A stretch of DNA of 64,000 nucleotides, from the NCBI GenBank assembly GCA_004557455.1, contig SFDX01000011.1:4991-68990 (forward strand), given 5' to 3'. The DNA comes from Akkermansia muciniphila (GTDB lineage: Bacteria > Verrucomicrobiota > Verrucomicrobiia > Verrucomicrobiales > Akkermansiaceae). Below, one piece after another: positions 1 to 9,120 of the stretch. Numbering within the stretch: the stretch's first letter is position 1; every line of letters begins with the position of its first letter. The position numbers were made by a program, and so were the translations under genes. Under the pieces are notes generated by a model. That model did no database searches and was not told the DNA's origin. It worked only from the letters and a program-made list of their open reading frames with translations.

Positions 1-15
1 AATGGTTGCCGGGGA

Positions 16-43
16 ATTTTACACGATTTTCACGAATTGGCAA
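16..43 (-). promoter_or_regulatory. Candidate promoter reading left out of the window
   Basis: On the minus strand a TTGCCA -35 (38-43) and a TAAAAT -10 (16-21) are separated by 16 nt. It would drive a leftward gene starting beyond the left edge. The remaining bases up to 116 show no gene. Confidence 0.45.
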
Positions 44-116
44 GCACAAAGCCCGGTAAGGCGGCCAACTGACGCAAAAAAGCATCGGAAAAGAGGTGCA
101 GAAGCCCCGCAGCCCC

Positions 117-992
117 CTACCCTGCGGCTAACATACGGCGCACCGCACGGCGAACCGTCGCCTCCGCCGTCGGCATGGTCACCCCCAGAGAAAGAAGCCG
201 CGCACAGCTCATCGCCGTGTGGCGCGGACGCGGTTCACGGAAGAAGGGCACGCAATCCAGCGACTGCGCCTCCACAGGCGGCACGGCGGAAAGCACCCCT
301 GCAGCGGCGGCCTCCTCCAGTGCCCAAAGTGCCATCTGCCGCCAACTGACAGGCTCCCCGGCGGAACAGAGATGCAGGACACCATGATAACTTTCTAACT
401 GAGGCGAGAGCAGCACCCGCGCGATATCCTCCGCCGAAGTCGGCATGGAAAACTTATCCGCCACCGCAGCCAACGGCAACCCCGCCCGCGCCTTGGTAAC
501 GACAGACTCCACGAAGCCCGGACGCTGCGGGTTACCGCAAATCCACGACACCCGCGCGATGAGAGCACTCGGCAAAGCCTCCGCCACCTGCAGCTCCCCC
601 TCCCGCTTACTCTCCGCATAAACAGAACAAGGGCGGCACTTTGCTCCCTCCGCGTGCTGCGCCGGACGGCGGCCATCTAACACATAATCCGTTGACAGGT
701 GAACGAAACGCGCCCCCGTGTGGCGGCAAGCTAAAGCCATAGCCGCAGGAGAAACGGCGTTCACCAAGTGAGCCGTGAGCGGATCCTCCGCACAACGCTC
801 CAAGGAACTGACCGCCGCCGCGTTGATGACGAGAGACGCCCCACAGCCCAGCACGAAATCCGAGACCGCAGCGGGATCCGCTAAATCGCACTCCGCATGA
901 GACGGCGCGATGAACGCACACCCCCGCTGACGCAGCACCTCGCAAAGCACCATCCCCGTGCGCCCGGAGCCCCCGAAGACCAAGACACTCAC
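117..992 (-). CDS. RmlD-like NAD(P)-dependent sugar reductase (dTDP-4-dehydrorhamnose reductase family)
   Basis: This short-chain dehydrogenase of the extended RmlD family, 291 aa, probably reduces a nucleotide-activated 4-keto sugar in the cytoplasm. Seen: an N-terminal Rossmann glycine motif (VFGGSGRTG), the LSTDYVLDG strand typical of RmlD, and the catalytic Y-x3-K as YAESK. The length fits the family (about 280-300 aa). The start is GTG at 990-992, directly before the glycine motif, with no Shine-Dalgarno. It is the last gene of the leftward operon that starts at 6731, 12 nt after der. No other rhamnose genes are nearby, so the substrate is uncertain; it could be another nucleotide-sugar reductase. 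Confidence 0.8.
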   Translation of the reverse strand: MSVLVFGGSGRTGMVLCEVLRQRGCAFIAPSHAECDLADPAAVSDFVLGCGASLVINAAAVSSLERCAEDPLTAHLVNAVSPAAMALACRHTGARFVHLSTDYVLDGRRPAQHAEGAKCRPCSVYAESKREGELQVAEALPSALIARVSWICGNPQRPGFVESVVTKARAGLPLAAVADKFSMPTSAEDIARVLLSPQLESYHGVLHLCSAGEPVSWRQMALWALEEAAAAGVLSAVPPVEAQSLDCVPFFREPRPRHTAMSCARLLSLGVTMPTAEATVRRAVRRMLAAG

Positions 993-1004
993 GACACGCA
1001 GAGG

Positions 1005-2423
1005 CTAATCATTGCGCACCCGGGAACGCGGCGACAGCACGATGGGCACCCCCATGGCATCCACCCGGCTGCGGATGGTGTTACGCAGATACTGCGCGTA
1101 GCTGTCCGCCAGCAAGCGTTTATCATTCACGAACAGCACATAAGTCGGCACCGGAATCGTCGTGTACTTATCATTCACCGCCGTAGTGGCATAGTAGAGC
1201 TTGAGCCGCTTACGCAGCACACGGTGCTGGCCCGGCGGATTCATCTCCATAGCACGCTGCAACAACCGATTCAGCTCACCCGTACCGGGCATGTTGCAAG
1301 CCGATGTACGCACACGCTCCAGAGCCTTGAAGATGTGATCCATCCCCCTGCCCTCCTTGGCGGAAACAATAGCCACCGGCGCATAGTCCAAGAAGAACAA
1401 ATTTTCCTTAATGTGCTCCTTGACCGCCTCCTTGCGAGCCGAGAGCGGCGAATCCGGGCAATAAAGGTCAAACTTGTTCACCACGATGATGCAAGGCTTG
1501 CACTCCTTCGCGATGATGGAACCGATGCGGCGGTCCTGCTGTGTGACTCCTGCGGCAATGTCAATCACGAGCAAACAAATATCAGAGCGACGAATCGCCT
1601 TCTCACTGCGCATGGCCGAGAATACTTCCACCGAGGTATCACGCTTGGAACGCGGACGCATACCCGCCGTATCGATGAGCACATAACGCTTACCGCCGCG
1701 CTCATACGGCACATCGATCGCATCGCGCGTCGTCCCCGCCACATCGGAAACGATGGTGCGCTCATCCTGCAGAATAGCGTTGACCAAAGAAGATTTACCG
1801 GCATTGGGACGCCCCACGATGGCCATGCGGATAGGCGAATCCGCCGAGACGAGCTCGGCCTCCGGCTCCTCCTCCGGCGCAGCATCTGCCGCGAGCTCCG
1901 CCTGCTTGGGCGCGGCCCCCAGCGACTTGAGCGCATCGTTGAGCTTCTTGGCTAACAAAGCGAACCCGCGACCGTGCTCAGCGGAAGTAAACACCATATC
2001 CGTGAAACCGAGCGGCGCAAACTCCCCGACATTCAGCTCCTGCTTCTCCGTATCCGCCTTGTTCAGCACCAGCAGCACCGGCACATTGCCCTTGTGCAGA
2101 TCCGCCGCAATGGCACGATCCACCGGCGTGAGGTGATCGCGACAATCACAGACAAACAGAATGAGATCCGCCGCATTCACCGCGATATCTGCCTCCCGCG
2201 CCACGGCGCCGGCAAAACCGTCATCCAACGTAGCACCGATACCGCCGGTATCCACCAGCAGAGCCTCATAATCCGTAATACGCGCAGGAGCACACAAACG
2301 GTCGCGAGTAACCCCCGGCTGATCATGCACGATCGCGATTCGGCGACCGACCATGCGGTTAAAGATAGCAGACTTGCCCACATTGGGGCGACCGACGATG
2401 GCAATAGTGGGAACAGAGGGCAT
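1005..2423 (-). CDS. der: Ribosome biogenesis GTPase Der (EngA)
   Basis: Der is an essential tandem GTPase for 50S subunit assembly. The 472-aa product has two G domains and a C-terminal KH-like domain. Seen: first P-loop GRPNVGKS near the N-terminus, G3 DTGG and G4 NKAD; second P-loop GRPNAGKS after an acidic Glu/Ala-rich linker, G3 DTAG and G4 NKFD. The C-terminal part, with ARKEAVKEHIKE followed by RVRTS, fits the KH-like domain. The start is ATG at 2421-2423, 2 nt from the upstream gene, so the genes are probably co-transcribed. No Shine-Dalgarno is visible. Identification is secure. Confidence 0.97.
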   Translation of the reverse strand: MPSVPTIAIVGRPNVGKSAIFNRMVGRRIAIVHDQPGVTRDRLCAPARITDYEALLVDTGGIGATLDDGFAGAVAREADIAVNAADLILFVCDCRDHLTPVDRAIAADLHKGNVPVLLVLNKADTEKQELNVGEFAPLGFTDMVFTSAEHGRGFALLAKKLNDALKSLGAAPKQAELAADAAPEEEPEAELVSADSPIRMAIVGRPNAGKSSLVNAILQDERTIVSDVAGTTRDAIDVPYERGGKRYVLIDTAGMRPRSKRDTSVEVFSAMRSEKAIRRSDICLLVIDIAAGVTQQDRRIGSIIAKECKPCIIVVNKFDLYCPDSPLSARKEAVKEHIKENLFFLDYAPVAIVSAKEGRGMDHIFKALERVRTSACNMPGTGELNRLLQRAMEMNPPGQHRVLRKRLKLYYATTAVNDKYTTIPVPTYVLFVNDKRLLADSYAQYLRNTIRSRVDAMGVPIVLSPRSRVRND

Positions 2424-2425
2424 AA

Positions 2426-3268
2426 TCAGAAGGGACGATCGGTGATATTGTGCTCATCTTCCTGCTTAGCAGGCTTCTTAACATAGGGGACAACCCCCTG
2501 CGGCGTGATACCCCGGCCGGAACCGGAAAGCATCACCGGCCCGCCGGAACGCTGCATGATCTTGCAGGAGGAACGGCGACCGTGGGTATCCATGACCGAG
2601 TAAGTGAAATACACCGGCGTAGACTGCACGAGGCAATGAAGATTCTGCGCGGCATCCAACATAATGCTCGGCTGCTGGAAATTGAGATGCTGCCCGAGAT
2701 AACAGGCTCCGACAACACGATTGGCATCCAGATCGTACACCTGACCGAAGAGACAGGTCTTTTGCTTGAGCATGAGCATACGCACGCTGATCTTCATGCG
2801 GTGCCCGCGCATCTGAACCCGGAAAGCACGCACCTCGCTACCGGCCGACAAGAGGAACGGAGCGCGACGAGAGGAGTAAGTCGTCACACCGTCCGGCATG
2901 ACAACCGTAGCCACGACCTGGTAATTATTAGCACGCTGAAAGTTGAAATAGGGCGACAGATTAACCTCGAAAGACTTGCGCGACCCCGGCGCAAGCACCA
3001 ACCTGGGGAAACGGGCCCGAGCCAGGGGATTCATATCATGAGCCTGGCCTGCCTCATGCACGGAAAAGACCAGCCACTGATGCTCCGGCGAATTATCCAG
3101 TGTAATTTTGGCATCCGTGTAATTCACGAAAGTAACCTTAACGGTTACATTTTCACCGAGCAACATGGTACTGCGCACGGGCTCCACCCGCACATCCACC
3201 TGACTCCACACCGGGGAAGCCAGCAGCATCAGCACGAAACAACAGAGGAAGGATACGATATTTTTCAT
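2426..3268 (-). CDS. Secreted hypothetical protein with an N-terminal beta domain
   Basis: This 280-aa protein has a classic signal peptide (MKN, hydrophobic core, SPVWSQ cleavage region), so it is exported to the periplasm or the outer membrane face. The mature N-terminus (VDVRVEPVRSTMLLGENVTV) has the pattern of Ig-like/BatD-type beta-sandwich domains. I cannot assign a function. It lies 8 nt downstream of the pseudokinase/FGE-like gene and 2 nt before der in a compact operon, which suggests an envelope role shared with the upstream membrane proteins. A BatD-like role is only a weak idea because no von Willebrand partner is present. Confidence 0.75.
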   Translation of the reverse strand: MKNIVSFLCCFVLMLLASPVWSQVDVRVEPVRSTMLLGENVTVKVTFVNYTDAKITLDNSPEHQWLVFSVHEAGQAHDMNPLARARFPRLVLAPGSRKSFEVNLSPYFNFQRANNYQVVATVVMPDGVTTYSSRRAPFLLSAGSEVRAFRVQMRGHRMKISVRMLMLKQKTCLFGQVYDLDANRVVGACYLGQHLNFQQPSIMLDAAQNLHCLVQSTPVYFTYSVMDTHGRRSSCKIMQRSGGPVMLSGSGRGITPQGVVPYVKKPAKQEDEHNITDRPF

Positions 3269-3276
3269 AGCGGAAA

Positions 3277-4662
3277 TTATGATTGAGGAGAAGGAATGAG
3301 AACACGGAAACCGCGCATGGGCGCACGCTGAGAGGACGGAACACCTGCCTGCAGCTTACCGGACGCCGCAGAGAAAATCACGCACCCCTCCGGGCTCAGC
3401 GGCGACTCCGGAGTCAGCGTAGAAGACCACTCATCCAGCTTCGACGCACGTTCCTCCCGAATACCCCGAAGCGTTGCAGCATCCGGAAGTGCGGTATCAC
3501 GGAAACGTGCATAAGCAAGGGCATCCCAGTAGGTGACATTGGTAACAGCCGAAAGATCGGACATACGGCGCCCGTTCCAAGACTCCTTCAGAGTAGCGGC
3601 CTCCGACATATTGCGCCAATCCTGCGGCGTATGATCATGAAACTGCGGCGGAATATCCTTGTTAATCTTATTCTTGAGCTGCGAAGAAGCAACCCCGAGA
3701 GCGCTGAGGAACTCCCTGTACTCCCGAATGTTAACCGGACGCGACGCGACAGAAAAATCCTGACCATCCCGCGAACACAGAAGAGTACCGGGCGCCGCCT
3801 CCTCATGCGTGAAAACATTCACCAAGAAAGGGAAAAGCCCCAAACAAGCCATACCAACGACAACGGCCAAGCTGAGTCCCAGCTGCTTACCCAGTCTATT
3901 GAAACGGCGCATGGTTCGCTTGGTATCCCGCATCTGCGCAGCCGCATTCTGCTCCGGAGACTCCGCCGGCTCCACCGGATCAAGAGCCACCCCCAAGCGA
4001 GCCGCCATCTGCTCCGCATAATTCTCCACATCCACCCAACGGAGAGAGTGCCCGTTCACCCCCTGCTCCATCCACTGAAAGAGAGCCTTGAACTGAACAT
4101 CCTTCTCCACACCATCGGGTACACAGGGACGCAGAATAGCCGCCAACTGCCCCATCAAACGGAGGGTATCCGCCGCCGGGTACTCCCCCGCCTGCAAAGG
4201 AGACAGGAAACGCACCGCTGCATCCTCCTGCACAAAAATATCACACATCTGCAACGGGCGGGCGTTGAGATTGTGACTGCGGCAGGCCTCATACATGCGC
4301 GCCGCATTGCGCAACACACGGCAGATCTGCCCCTTGCTGATGACGCTGCCGGCCGCCACCATATCCGACAAAGCCACCCCCGGCGGAAGCTCCTGAGCAA
4401 TGTGCCAGAGCTCACCCTCCAGCGCAGCGGCGAACACCTGGCCCACATAAGGCAGCGTGTTAGCAGCCTGCGCCCGAGCACCGGCCAAAAAAGACTGCAA
4501 CACGGACTCCTCTGCACGAGCGGGCAAAATCTCTAACACCACAGAACGCTGCGTGGTATTCTGCGTACCGATGCAGAGCTCCGTACCCCCGCGTCTGCTG
4601 AGCAGGCGGGTAATCGTATAATCCCCCATGGCGGCGGGGTATTCCTGAAAAACGGCAGACAT
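3277..4662 (-). CDS. Membrane protein: degenerate kinase-like domain, TM segment, FGE/SUMF-like domain
   Basis: The 461-aa protein has three parts. Residues about 10-235 look like a Ser/Thr kinase fold that has lost its catalytic residues: the glycine loop is replaced by LLSRRGGTE, the expected VAxK lysine position reads VVLEIL, and no HRD or DFG triplet is visible. A hydrophobic segment (LGLSLAVVVGMACLGLFPFL) follows at about 270-290. The C-terminal part resembles a formylglycine-generating-enzyme/C-type lectin-like fold, with NVTYWDALAYARFRD and a final GFRVLI strand. The start is ATG at 4660-4662, because longer forms would overlap the upstream gene at 4676. Known pairings are kinase plus FGE-like sensors on one chain. 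Function is unknown and the catalytic loss is inferred by eye. Confidence 0.75.
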   Translation of the reverse strand: MSAVFQEYPAAMGDYTITRLLSRRGGTELCIGTQNTTQRSVVLEILPARAEESVLQSFLAGARAQAANTLPYVGQVFAAALEGELWHIAQELPPGVALSDMVAAGSVISKGQICRVLRNAARMYEACRSHNLNARPLQMCDIFVQEDAAVRFLSPLQAGEYPAADTLRLMGQLAAILRPCVPDGVEKDVQFKALFQWMEQGVNGHSLRWVDVENYAEQMAARLGVALDPVEPAESPEQNAAAQMRDTKRTMRRFNRLGKQLGLSLAVVVGMACLGLFPFLVNVFTHEEAAPGTLLCSRDGQDFSVASRPVNIREYREFLSALGVASSQLKNKINKDIPPQFHDHTPQDWRNMSEAATLKESWNGRRMSDLSAVTNVTYWDALAYARFRDTALPDAATLRGIREERASKLDEWSSTLTPESPLSPEGCVIFSAASGKLQAGVPSSQRAPMRGFRVLIPSPQS

Positions 4663-4675
4663 ACGGCAAGTAAAG

Positions 4676-5980
4676 TTAAATGGAAAGCGGAAGTTCAGAC
4701 ATGGGCAACGCCTCCTCCGAGAAATCGAGACCATCATCCGGCAACAATCCATCGGAAGAATTGCCGTTCGAACGCCCGGATCGGCGACTGTTGATAATCT
4801 GCTCATGCAAAATGAGCGCGGACGGGTTGCCCAAACAATCCATGGGCTCCCCCTTATAGAAAATCTTGGCCGTGAAGCCATAGTAGCTCAAGCCCGACGT
4901 ATCGACAGAGACATCCTGCCCCGGCGGCGGAATCTCCAGACTGATCACGAGATTCTCCTCCACGTCCTCCCATGTCGGCTGCTCCTTCTGCCATGACAAA
5001 CCGGGCTTAACGGGCGAGAACATCACCTTCCGCCCCTTCTGCAGCACAAAGCACTGCACATGGATGTAAATATCCTCCGCGCGGACCTCCTCCCCCGGCG
5101 CCAGCATCACCGGCAAGAGAATCGTGACATGTTGCCCCCCCAGGTCATCCGACTCCGACGCCACACGGAAAGGCCCGAAGGAAAGCTTACCGCGCATCGA
5201 CTCCCCGCTGGTGCTGCCGTGCTCCAAACGACGGGAAGCTCGCGCGAAATACTTACCGGCCGCATCACGCATCAGAAACACCTTGTTATAAAACTCCCTG
5301 GCCTTGGTCGGATTCTGCAGCTTGTCGTAGGCCATGCCGTAATAATAGAGCAGCGCCGGATTGGACGGCACGAGAGTACGAGCCTCCTCCAGCGCAAGAA
5401 TACACGCACGCATATCACCCGATACCATGGCCGCCACACCCTTACGAATAAGGGAATCCGCCTCCTGCGCATCCTCGCGGGAAACGGCAGAATCCCCGGA
5501 CTGTTGTGCGCTCGGCTGCTCCGTTGCCTCGGGTTCTGCGGCTCCCTTATCCTCCGGCAGTACCTCCGTATCGCTGCTCTCCATCTCCACAATCATCTCC
5601 ACATCTCGAGGACGCAGCGGCGGCGCATCATCTGCGTTTTCCTCCGAATCACTCGACACAGCGGAAGACTCCGGCACCCCGCCCAGAGACGCCGCGCCGT
5701 CCCCCCCGGTAAGACTCGTGCCCAGCGAGGCGGCCTCCTCACGGGCCAACTCCATACGCGCCAGCTCCAGCTTACGCAGGTAGAGGGCATCAACCCGCCG
5801 CCAAGTGCCTATGGCCAGCACCACCAATTCACAGGCGATACAGGCACAGAGCAACATCATGGCAAAGCGACGGGAGAGCACATAACGCCACACACGCCGA
5901 AAGAAACGGCGGCGCGCATAAACGCAGCAATCAGAGGCCGGTGCCTCAGACTCCGGAATTCGTCTTATTCTCACCCGCAT
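4676..5980 (-). CDS. TPR-containing single-pass membrane protein
   Basis: This 434-aa protein has a short basic cytoplasmic N-terminus and one TM segment (FAMMLLCACIACELVVLAIG, about residues 40-60). A long acidic Ser/Glu-rich linker follows, then TPR-like helices (MVSGDMRACILALEEARTLV and PSNPALLYYYGMAYDKLQNP), then a beta-rich C-terminus. I chose ATG at 5978-5980; a TTG six bases upstream is the alternative. The 5' end overlaps the upstream gene by 35 bp, which indicates translational coupling. A scaffold role for an envelope complex with its operon neighbours is plausible, but no specific function can be given. Confidence 0.8.
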   Translation of the reverse strand: MRVRIRRIPESEAPASDCCVYARRRFFRRVWRYVLSRRFAMMLLCACIACELVVLAIGTWRRVDALYLRKLELARMELAREEAASLGTSLTGGDGAASLGGVPESSAVSSDSEENADDAPPLRPRDVEMIVEMESSDTEVLPEDKGAAEPEATEQPSAQQSGDSAVSREDAQEADSLIRKGVAAMVSGDMRACILALEEARTLVPSNPALLYYYGMAYDKLQNPTKAREFYNKVFLMRDAAGKYFARASRRLEHGSTSGESMRGKLSFGPFRVASESDDLGGQHVTILLPVMLAPGEEVRAEDIYIHVQCFVLQKGRKVMFSPVKPGLSWQKEQPTWEDVEENLVISLEIPPPGQDVSVDTSGLSYYGFTAKIFYKGEPMDCLGNPSALILHEQIINSRRSGRSNGNSSDGLLPDDGLDFSEEALPMSELPLSI

Positions 5981-6731
5981 ACTCAATAATTTCTCCCCGG
6001 TACTTTTCCAAAACAGCCTTCATCCACTTCTCCGCAGGCTCCTCCGGCGCATTGAAACCTCCATAGGTCATACCATCTGCCCGCAGCCTACGCCCGCCCA
6101 CAGTGAAGAACGCCACACCCTTGAAACCCGGCCCCCACTGCCGGAGGTCGATGCGCTCAATCTCATCCACCCGAAAATGCTGCCCCGACACAGTCAATAC
6201 ATCCCCCTGCAGAGCAAGCACCCGGGAGCGCGTACGCAGCACAAAGTACAAGAGCACAGCCGCCAAAAACAGGCAAACACCGCCGGCATACCACTGCTCC
6301 CGAATGGCCCCCACATCGTAGGGGTGCTCGGCTGGTTTAATGGGCATACCGTGCACGCGGCTGTACTCCGTCCAACTCTCATTCCAGCCCCGCCTCAGTA
6401 CATCGGCATTCAACCCATCCGGCAGAGACCGCAGCGTCCCCGTCGGCAGGGGAAAACGCTTCTGCTGCACACAGATAGCCGGGTCGGCTGCATCGCCGTC
6501 ATAGCCGCTCAACCAAGCACGCGCGGCATCCTGCTCCCAGCGGCCGGACTCCGCAACCTCGCCCAGTACGGCAAAAGATTTGCAGGCAAAATAGGCCAAA
6601 TTGGCACGGCGATACCCCACTGCGCCATCGTAAAAAAAGTAGACACCGAACCCCAGAAGAGCCGCCAGCACAATAAAGAAACGCACAAAGGTGTCGCGCG
6701 TGGGCTTACATATGATTTCCGGAGTCTGCAT
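5946..6731 (-). CDS. Two-TM hypothetical protein with PH-like C-terminal domain
   Basis: This 261-aa protein has TM segments near residues 15-35 (FFIVLAALLGFGVYFFYDG) and about 145-165 (GGVCLFLAAVLLYFVL). The C-terminal beta-rich region after RTRSRVLALQGDVLTVSGQ resembles bacterial PH domains. The longer open frame upstream is discarded, because a TACAAT -10 box lies at 6739-6744 and ends 7 nt before ATG 6729-6731, which suggests a leaderless message. It is the first gene of the operon that runs down to the RmlD-like gene. Function unknown. Confidence 0.75.
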   Translation of the reverse strand: MQTPEIICKPTRDTFVRFFIVLAALLGFGVYFFYDGAVGYRRANLAYFACKSFAVLGEVAESGRWEQDAARAWLSGYDGDAADPAICVQQKRFPLPTGTLRSLPDGLNADVLRRGWNESWTEYSRVHGMPIKPAEHPYDVGAIREQWYAGGVCLFLAAVLLYFVLRTRSRVLALQGDVLTVSGQHFRVDEIERIDLRQWGPGFKGVAFFTVGGRRLRADGMTYGGFNAPEEPAEKWMKAVLEKYRGEIIEYAGENKTNSGV

Positions 6732-6738
6732 GCGCAGC

Positions 6739-6765
6739 ATTGTACCACATCCGCAGCGCCATGAA
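6739..6765 (-). promoter_or_regulatory. Promoter of the 117-6731 operon (leaderless arrangement)
   Basis: Minus strand: -10 TACAAT at 6739-6744 and a weak -35 TTCATG at 6760-6765 with a 15-nt spacer. Seven bases separate the -10 box from the ATG, so transcription should begin at or next to the start codon. Confidence 0.6.
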
Positions 6766-6827
6766 CAGCAAAAAAGCGACCATGACACGCGCGCGGAAGC
6801 AAAAAGAGTCCGTGACGGAATAAAAGC

Positions 6828-6856
6828 TTGCCACAAACGCACCGCTGTGCTAGCAT
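6828..6856 (+). promoter_or_regulatory. Promoter of the polysaccharide deacetylase gene (leaderless arrangement)
   Basis: TTGCCA (6828-6833), a 17-nt spacer, TAGCAT (6851-6856), then 6 nt to the GTG start at 6863. There is no room for a ribosome binding site after the expected transcription start. Confidence 0.7.
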
Positions 6857-6862
6857 ACTCGC

Positions 6863-8140
6863 GTGAGGCTCTTGATACTGCTGCTAATGCTCCTCCCGGC
6901 GCTGTGTTGTGCACCGGGAATGACAGCGAGTGCCCAGGATGCACCGCTGTTGCCCGCCTTCCCCGAGGAGGAAACCCTACCCGCCAAGTTACCCCAATGG
7001 CAGGATATACCGGAAGCACAGGAGGACACTCCTGCCGCCCCCGCCGGCCCCGCAGCTTCGGCACAGCCGCTCGTTCCCCGCGATCGAACCCGCGTGGCCG
7101 TACTGGGCTACCACAACTTCAGCGAGACCAAACCGGTAACGGATATGCTGATGCGCACCTCCGAATTCCGCAAGCAGATGGAGGAAATACGCAACAGCGG
7201 CTACAAGGTTATCAGCATGCAGGAGTTTCTGGAGTGGCGCTTCGGTGCCCGGCAGCTTCCGGAGAAATGTATTCTCATTACCATGGATGACGGCTGGAAA
7301 AGCGTGTACACGGATGCCTACCCGATTTTGCGCGAATACGGCTACCCCTTTCACCTCTTTCTTTACACACAATACCTGAGCGGGCGCGGCGACAGCATGA
7401 ACCCGGCACAGATACGCGAAATGATGGCCAACGGCGCCAGCATCGGCAGCCACTCCACCGGCCACCTCTACCCCCGCAGTTGGAAGGCCGCAGAGGCCAA
7501 GGGCGAGGAGGAATACCACAAGCTCATTGACCGGGAAATCGGGCAGTCCCTCACCAAACTCTCCTCCCTTTTCGGCCCGATTAACACCTATTGCTACCCC
7601 GGTGGTTACAACACGCAGGCCATGGTGGACAAACTGCCCGGTTACGGCTATATGGCAGCCTTCACCGTCATTCCCGGCAAGGTAACGGAGGCCGAGAACC
7701 CTTGGCTTATCCACCGCTACATGGTATTCGGTAATGACCCCTCCATTTTCCGCAACGCCATGGACTTCCGCGTCGCGGAGCAAGGACGCAGCATCTCCAC
7801 CGGCACCACACCGGGCACGCTTTCTGCTGCCACGCCGCTGCCCCCCTTCCCCGTTTTACCCAAACCTAACAGCACCGTTTCGTCCGAGGTACCGGCTATC
7901 TCCGCCAATTTGGGAGGTGAAGCCGGGGTTGATTTTTCCACTCTGCACATGAAGGTCAGCGGCTTCGGCCGTGTGCCCGCAAAGGTAGATGCCACGAAAC
8001 GGACGATTGAGTGGACGCCCCCCTGCCGCATCTACATGCCGAACATCTCCGTACATGTTACTTGGACCAGCACCGATGGCGCCGCACGCAAGGCAGAGTG
8101 GTCCTTCCGGGTGGACAGGAACATGCCGGGTCAACAATGA
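6863..8140 (+). CDS. Secreted polysaccharide deacetylase (NodB homology domain)
   Basis: This exported carbohydrate esterase 4 family enzyme, 425 aa, should remove N- or O-acetyl groups from a cell-surface polysaccharide or peptidoglycan. Seen: a signal peptide (MRLLILLLMLLPALCCA), the NodB motifs ITMDDGWKSVY (catalytic Asp pair), SHSTGH (metal-binding H-x3-H) and YCYPGG. A C-terminal extension of about 100 residues after the catalytic domain reads like a beta domain (VPAKVDATKRTIEWTPPCRI). The start is GTG at 6863, supported by a promoter ending 6 nt upstream. A cysteine in the signal region could be lipidated, but no clean lipobox is present. The substrate is unknown. Confidence 0.88.
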   Translation: MRLLILLLMLLPALCCAPGMTASAQDAPLLPAFPEEETLPAKLPQWQDIPEAQEDTPAAPAGPAASAQPLVPRDRTRVAVLGYHNFSETKPVTDMLMRTSEFRKQMEEIRNSGYKVISMQEFLEWRFGARQLPEKCILITMDDGWKSVYTDAYPILREYGYPFHLFLYTQYLSGRGDSMNPAQIREMMANGASIGSHSTGHLYPRSWKAAEAKGEEEYHKLIDREIGQSLTKLSSLFGPINTYCYPGGYNTQAMVDKLPGYGYMAAFTVIPGKVTEAENPWLIHRYMVFGNDPSIFRNAMDFRVAEQGRSISTGTTPGTLSAATPLPPFPVLPKPNSTVSSEVPAISANLGGEAGVDFSTLHMKVSGFGRVPAKVDATKRTIEWTPPCRIYMPNISVHVTWTSTDGAARKAEWSFRVDRNMPGQQ

Positions 8141-8152
8141 AGTTAAATCATT

Positions 8153-9016
8153 ATGGACCAAGAAGACAACACAAACACCAGCGCGGGGGAAGAGCCCGCC
8201 GCTAAGCCTGCTGTGCGCAAAACCGTGCGCAAGCCCAAGGCGGCGGCCGATGCCGCGGAAAAACCGAAGACCACCCGCAAACCCCGCGCCAAGAAAGAGT
8301 CGGCCGAGGGTGAGGCCGCTGAGAGTCCCAAGCCTCGCACCGTCCGCGTACGCCGTGTGAAAATAACGCCGGAGAACACGGCACCGGCCCGGGAGGCACA
8401 GCCCGAGCCCGCTTCCGCCCCCACGCCGGCAGAAGCCCCCGCAGCGAAGTCGAAACCCGCCTCTGCCCCGGCACCTGCCGAGCCCGCTCCCGCTGCACCC
8501 AAACAGGATGCACCCAAACAGGAGGCGGCCCCAGCCCCCCAACCCACACCGGCACCGAAGCCGGAGACCAACGTTGTGGATTATGAGGACCGCCCGGAGG
8601 TAGAAGCCGCTTCCCTTCCCCCCGCACCCGGCTTTGCCATGCCGGAGACCGTGGGCGGTAATGAAGGAGGCAACGGACGCCGCAAGCGCCGCCGCAACCG
8701 CAACCGTCGCGGCAACGGCGAACAGCAGCCCCAGCAACAACAGCAACCGCGCGAGCCCCGAGTGGCCCCGGAGGCTCTCTTCCGCTGCGCTTGGAAGATT
8801 TTCCTGGGCGAGGTGACCGAAGAAGGCTTGGCACTGATGGATGACCGCACCGCCCGCGAAGCCTCCGCCCGTGCTTTCCGCGTGGCAGAAATTTTCCTGC
8901 AGGAGTCCGGTCGGCGCAACGTCACCCCCCCGCCGGCCGCACCGAAGGCGGAATCCCTCCCCGGCAATGAGGACGATGATGCCGATGAGGATAATGACGA
9001 GGAAGAGGAGGCATGA
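8153..9016 (+). CDS. Low-complexity Lys/Ala/Pro/Arg-rich protein, function unknown
   Basis: The 287-aa protein has a Lys/Ala-rich N-terminal half with KPRAKKE-type basic patches, an Ala/Pro-rich central stretch, and then a strongly basic cluster (GRRKRRRNRNRRGNGEQ) followed by poly-Gln. A short folded-looking domain (PEALFRCAWKIFLGEVTEEG) sits near residues 200-250 and the tail is acidic. Basic low-complexity regions of this kind are common in nucleic-acid-binding proteins; that is only an analogy. It starts 12 nt after the deacetylase stop and ends at a strong terminator, so the two genes probably form one transcript. No Shine-Dalgarno. Confidence 0.7.
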   Translation: MDQEDNTNTSAGEEPAAKPAVRKTVRKPKAAADAAEKPKTTRKPRAKKESAEGEAAESPKPRTVRVRRVKITPENTAPAREAQPEPASAPTPAEAPAAKSKPASAPAPAEPAPAAPKQDAPKQEAAPAPQPTPAPKPETNVVDYEDRPEVEAASLPPAPGFAMPETVGGNEGGNGRRKRRRNRNRRGNGEQQPQQQQQPREPRVAPEALFRCAWKIFLGEVTEEGLALMDDRTAREASARAFRVAEIFLQESGRRNVTPPPAAPKAESLPGNEDDDADEDNDEEEEA

Positions 9017-9037
9017 GACTGCCGAGCACCCGTTTTC

Positions 9038-9070
9038 GAACCCCGAGCCGCACGCCGGGGTTCTTTTTTT
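9038..9070 (+). terminator. Rho-independent terminator after 8153-9016
   Basis: A perfect 8-bp stem (GAACCCCG 9038-9045 with CGGGGTTC 9056-9063) with a 10-nt loop is followed by a run of seven T. Confidence 0.9.
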
Positions 9071-9091
9071 GCGCTATGTCAACAAAAAGAC

Positions 9092-9120
9092 TTGCACAAC
9101 GCTGCGAAAAACGGTATAAT
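9092..9120 (+). promoter_or_regulatory. rpsA promoter
   Basis: TTGCAC (9092-9097), 17 nt, TATAAT (9115-9120). The leader to rpsA is about 90 nt and has no Shine-Dalgarno before ATG 9218; the bases just upstream are AT-rich (CTAAAACATTATC). Confidence 0.85.

Noticed and set aside
2..349. 115-aa plus-strand frame at the left edge
   Set aside because: Antisense to the RmlD-like gene, Pro/Arg-rich, no start context.
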